Below are positions 61,258-64,000 of a DNA stretch of 64,000 nucleotides, piece by piece. A program made the position numbers and the translations under genes. Every line of letters begins with the position of its first letter. Within the stretch, counting starts at the first letter, position 1. The notes beneath the pieces are model-generated. The model ran no database searches, was not told where the DNA came from, and saw only the letters and a program-made list of their open reading frames with translations. This DNA comes from DATFVA01 sp963764235 (GTDB lineage: Bacteria > Bacteroidota > Ignavibacteria > Ignavibacteriales > Ignavibacteriaceae), in assembly GCA_963764235.1 (NCBI GenBank), contig CAVXRO010000009.1, positions 186,001 to 250,000 on the forward strand. Reading direction: 5' to 3'.

Positions 61258-62465
61258 TTTTTTTCACCTTTTCGTTTGTGTGGAATATTTCATCCTTAAA
61301 GTTTTCCAGAATTGAAATAAAAGAATTCGGAGAGGACTGACCAAGCCCGCATTTAGATGCAACCTGCATAGTCCTGCCGAGTTCCTTCAATGTATTGATG
61401 TATGAAAAAGTGAATTCTCCTTTTTCAATCATTTCAACACCCTCAAGGAGTTTGACGTTGCCTATCCTGCAGGGTGTACATTGTCCGCACGATTCTTCCA
61501 CAAAGAATTCGAGGAAATTTTTAAGTACCTTAAGCATATTACGCGATTCATTGAAAACAATGATTGATCCGCCTGTTGCCGCATCCTCATAAGCGAGGAC
61601 ACGATCGAACCGCGTCTTCGGGATGCATACCCCGGACGCACCGCCTACCTGCACAGCCTTGGTATCTTTAGCTTCAACGATTTTAAGCAGCTGCTTTATT
61701 GAAGTTCCCCAGGGAAGTTCATATACTCCCGGCCTTCCGCAGTCGCCGGAAACTGAAAATAATTTTGAGCCTGTTGACTTATCAGTGCCGAAGTGCTTGA
61801 ACCATTCTCCGCCTTTTACGGCGATATGTGATACCGAGGCAAGAGTTTCCACATTATTAACTGAAGTGGGGTATCCCATATAACCTGTATTAACCGGGTA
61901 GGGCGGCCGGTTGCGGGGCTCTCCTCTGTTTCCCTGGAGGGATTCAATAAGGGCGGTTTCCTCACCGCATACATAAGCGCCCGAACCGAGTCTTATACTT
62001 ATATCAAAGCTGAAATCTATTTTACCTAAAATATTTTCTCCGAGAAGATTATCATCCCGCATTTTCATAAGGTAATCTTCAAGATATTCAAGCATATATT
62101 CATATTCACCACGGAGATAAACTATGCCGTTTTGTGCCCCGATTGTATAACCGCCGATGACCATTCCGTCGAATACGAGCTCCGGGTATTCAAGCAGAAG
62201 CACACGATCCTTGAATGTTCCTGGTTCGCCTTCATCAGCATTACATACCAGAAACTTCTTCTCAGCGATAGCAGCCGCTGTAAGCATCCATTTCGTGGAA
62301 GTCGGAAATCCCGCACCGCCTCTTCCTTTTAAACCGGAAGATTTTAATTCAAACAGGATAACTTCACGCGATTTTGAAATCTGCTGCCTTTATTCCGTCC
62401 CCCCTGGTGTATCCGGAGAATAGAACGGGTCCGAATCTTTTTTTAGTAGTGTAATCTATATTCAT
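61244..62465 (-). CDS. hydB: NuoF-like flavin subunit of the hydrogenase (HydB), with one frameshift near the start
   Basis: The true start is ATG 62465 (MNIDYTTKKRFGPVLFSGY), preceded by GTAGGAG. The frame breaks in the AAAA run (62372-62375 on plus as TTTT): one missing base links ADFK with SREVILFELK. The rest, about 375 residues, is intact: FMN site GRGGAGFPTSTKW, NADH site GSGAYVCGEETAL, cluster ligands ESCGQCTPCRIG and the last Cys in ASKCGLGQ. It lacks both the N-terminal thioredoxin-like domain and the C-terminal ferredoxin domain of HndC/Thermotoga HydB. It oxidises or reduces NAD(P) for hydA. Confidence 0.88.
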
Positions 62466-62474
62466 TTCATTCTC

Positions 62475-62948
62475 CTACTTTACTTCGCTCAGGATTTTCA
62501 CTGCTTTTTCAGGGTCAAGCTGAGTGTAAATCTTCTCATTTACCAGCATTGCCGGTCCCTCATCACACATACCAAGACAATTGGTGTGTTCAAGGGTAAT
62601 ACGGTTATCTTTAGTAGTTTCGCCGAATGAAATGCCGAGTTCCCTCTGAACAGCCTTTTCCACCTCCATCTTACCCGCCATATCACAGGAGATTGTTTTA
62701 CACAACCTTACAATATTTCTCCCCTGCTGATTTTCGTGAAGAAAGGAATAGAAGGATATTACACTGTTCACTTCTACCGGATGAATATTCAACAACCTTG
62801 CTGTTTCCTGCTGTGCGAAATCTGAAATAAAATGATATTTCCTCTGGATGGCCTGCAGGATAGGCAGCAGGGTGGATTTGTCTGATCCGTATTTTTCAAC
62901 GAAGGATTCAATGTCCTCCGACAATTTATTTTTTTCTAAAACAAGCAT
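62475..62948 (-). CDS. hydC: NuoE-like [2Fe-2S] subunit of the hydrogenase (HydC)
   Basis: The 157-residue protein is of normal NuoE/HydC length. An N-terminal helical part (STLLPILQAIQRKYHFISD) precedes the thioredoxin-like fold with [2Fe-2S] ligands C83 and C88 (CKTISC) and C124 and C128 (CLGMC). It passes electrons between the flavin subunit and hydA. It starts three bases after the receiver protein gene stop and precedes hydB by nine bases. Confidence 0.93.
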   Translation of the reverse strand: MLVLEKNKLSEDIESFVEKYGSDKSTLLPILQAIQRKYHFISDFAQQETARLLNIHPVEVNSVISFYSFLHENQQGRNIVRLCKTISCDMAGKMEVEKAVQRELGISFGETTKDNRITLEHTNCLGMCDEGPAMLVNEKIYTQLDPEKAVKILSEVK

Positions 62949-62951
62949 GTT

Positions 62952-63332
62952 CTACTCCTTTACTTTCTCGTGCAGAAGTTTTTCAACTTTTGCAATCAGT
63001 TCATCGGGTGATATCGGTTTTTCTACATATTCATCAACGGGCACCATTTCGCTTTTACCGAAATCAAATCCTAATGCTTTAGAAACTGATGTATACATGA
63101 TGATGGGTATCGTAATTTTTTCCCTTCTCAGTTTCTGAGCAAGGAAGAAACCATCATCCGGTTCATTCATCATAACATCGAGTATAATAAGATCAGGTTT
63201 CTGATCTATGATCAATTTGTAGCCGTCATCCGGATTCTGAGCAGTATATATTTTGTAACCTTTAGAGGTCAGAACTATTTTGCTCACATCCAGAATATCC
63301 GGATCATCGTCTATTATTACTATTTTGGTCAT
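62952..63332 (-). CDS. receiver-only response regulator
   Basis: The 126-residue protein is a single CheY-like receiver domain: acidic pocket D8-D10 (VIIDDDPD), phosphate acceptor D52 (LIILDVMM), switch Thr81 and Lys105 (VEKPIS). There is no DNA-binding or enzyme output domain. It is the first gene before hydC and probably takes phosphate from the kinase at 57924-59312. How it acts on gene expression or on the hydrogenase is unclear; a partner protein must carry the output. Confidence 0.92.
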   Translation of the reverse strand: MTKIVIIDDDPDILDVSKIVLTSKGYKIYTAQNPDDGYKLIIDQKPDLIILDVMMNEPDDGFFLAQKLRREKITIPIIMYTSVSKALGFDFGKSEMVPVDEYVEKPISPDELIAKVEKLLHEKVKE

Positions 63333-63435
63333 TATTTGTCCTGTTTTAGTTTTTTAACTTAGCGCCGGAGCCGGCACTAAAATTTTTTCCTTTCGGTTAC
63401 GTGAAAAACAAGTCCCGTCCGCAATTAACAACTTT

Positions 63436-64000
63436 CTATACATAAGTTTTGTGAATGTTTTTTTCCCATTCAAGTTTCGCTTCTCTGAAAGGCTGAAGGG
63501 CCCTGGGAATAGCACCGTTCATGTATGATACAATAATTCCATAGTTAACTACCGGAACATCCATCAGCCTGGCTTCGTTCAGACGCACCTGCATCATCTT
63601 CCTCGACAGCATACAGGCTCCGCAATGGATGATAAGTCTGTACTGTGAAAGATTTTCAGGAAAGTCTGAGCCGTGTGCGAAGTCAATCACCAGGTCCTTC
63701 TTAGTATGGAGTCTCAGCCAGTGCGGTATCTTAATCCTCCCTAAATCATCCTCCTGATCATGATGAGAGCATGCTTCAGCAATAAGTATTTTATCACCAT
63801 CCTTCAGTTCATCAATTCTTTTTAATCCTTTAATATAGGTTTTGAGATCCCCCTTATGTCTTGCCGTCAGAATAGAAAATGTAGTCATCCTGATATCTTC
63901 AGCAACATTTTCTGCTGCATGCATTACAGTCCGGCTGTCTGCTATAACCAGGTCGGGTCTGGATCGCAGGGAATTCAAAGCCGTCTGAAGCTCCTCATCC
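63436..64000 (-). CDS. hydF: [FeFe]-hydrogenase maturation GTPase HydF, C-terminal part
   Basis: The frame is open to the right window edge, so only about 187 C-terminal residues are seen. They show the cluster-binding domain of HydF: AEACSHHDQEDDLGRIKIPH and IIHCGACMLSRK, giving the two His and HCxxC ligands of its [4Fe-4S] cluster, and NYGIIVSYMNGAIPRAL near the end. HydF is the scaffold that receives the diiron centre made by HydE and HydG and gives it to HydA. The first two are not in the window and may lie upstream of it. The apparent start at 63978 is an internal TTG. Confidence 0.93.
   Translation of the reverse strand, partial: DEELQTALNSLRSRPDLVIADSRTVMHAAENVAEDIRMTTFSILTARHKGDLKTYIKGLKRIDELKDGDKILIAEACSHHDQEDDLGRIKIPHWLRLHTKKDLVIDFAHGSDFPENLSQYRLIIHCGACMLSRKMMQVRLNEARLMDVPVVNYGIIVSYMNGAIPRALQPFREAKLEWEKNIHKTYV

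Noticed and set aside
61244..62287. HydB starting at 62287 as a natural short form
   Set aside because: The missing flavin loop GRGGAGFPTSTKW is present just upstream in another frame, and a proper start with ribosome site is at 62465.
63978..64000. Start of the last gene at 63978
   Set aside because: The TTG is internal; the frame continues to the window edge with HydF-like sequence, so the gene is cut, not short.
1..64000. tRNA, rRNA, transposase, integrase, phage or CRISPR-Cas genes
   Set aside because: Read through all gaps and frames; nothing supportable was seen.

Overview
The window looks like a chromosomal contig of a Bacteroidota/Chlorobiota-type bacterium, most likely of the class Ignavibacteria. 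The main reason is the type IX secretion sorting domain at the end of the M14 carboxypeptidase (SQNYPNPFNPSTLIKYALP, then a GVYFYTIKAG ending), which has the wording typical of Ignavibacteria. Supporting signs are bacillithiol genes (bshA, a YpdA-type reductase), a bacterial GGGP-synthase-like protein, OmpA proteins with thrombospondin-3 repeats and moderate-to-low GC. This placement is an inference from protein style, not from a marker gene. I see no rRNA, tRNA, CRISPR array, insertion sequence or phage gene.

Layout. 1-3736 (minus): a stress-type regulatory operon of ECF sigma factor, zinc-finger/HEAT anti-sigma factor, DUF4097 surface protein and, cut by the window edge, a large DUF5916/CBM9-like outer membrane protein. 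4104-7703 (minus): periplasmic GH13 amylase, RmlD-like reductase and PfkB sugar kinase. 7960-11363 (plus): bshA, an Rcl-type nucleotide hydrolase, an unrecognised frameshifted gene and an RNA m5C methyltransferase. 11439-13335 (minus): an Lrp/AsnC regulator followed by glnA. 13536-13943: a free-standing CULT-domain protein (the thalidomide-binding domain of cereblon). 13973-17374 (minus): a tight five-gene operon of NodU/CmcH carbamoyltransferase, SxtJ, DUF5989 membrane peptide, a 47-residue basic protein and a GT2 glycosyltransferase. 17591-24312: OmpA/TSP3 protein, hydrolase, DUF192 protein, gmhA, GGGPS-like synthase and a tex gene broken by at least ten frameshifts. 24764-31889 (plus): the pyruvate dehydrogenase operon aceE-aceF-lpdA with an M29 aminopeptidase inside it. 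31891-57086: ordinary metabolism and envelope genes (YyaL-like, SIMPL, cytochrome c, class I aldolase, YpdA, oligoendopeptidase F, GT39, saccharopine-dehydrogenase-like, AarF kinase, YihY, HAD phosphatase, hotdog thioesterase, metal exporter, T9SS carboxypeptidase, PafA-like phosphatase, SDF transporter, HemW, outer membrane barrel, YqaA). 57254-64000: a thioredoxin-like protein and, on the minus strand, an [FeFe]-hydrogenase locus with maturase hydF (cut by the right edge), receiver-only response regulator, hydC, hydB, hydA, a membrane histidine kinase and a small membrane protein.

How it fits together. The central genes (PDH, GS, aldolase, bacillithiol) suggest a heterotroph that can respire (cytochrome c) and also dispose of electrons as H2 through an NAD(P)H-linked trimeric hydrogenase whose operon carries its own two-component parts. 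The points most worth a second look are the CULT-domain protein, the carbamoyltransferase/SxtJ/DUF5989 operon, the Ser in the first H-cluster motif of HydA, the compact HydB, and the concentration of frameshifts in tex. Two further single-base frameshifts (about 9620 and 62373) lie in short homopolymer runs, so part of this may be sequence error.
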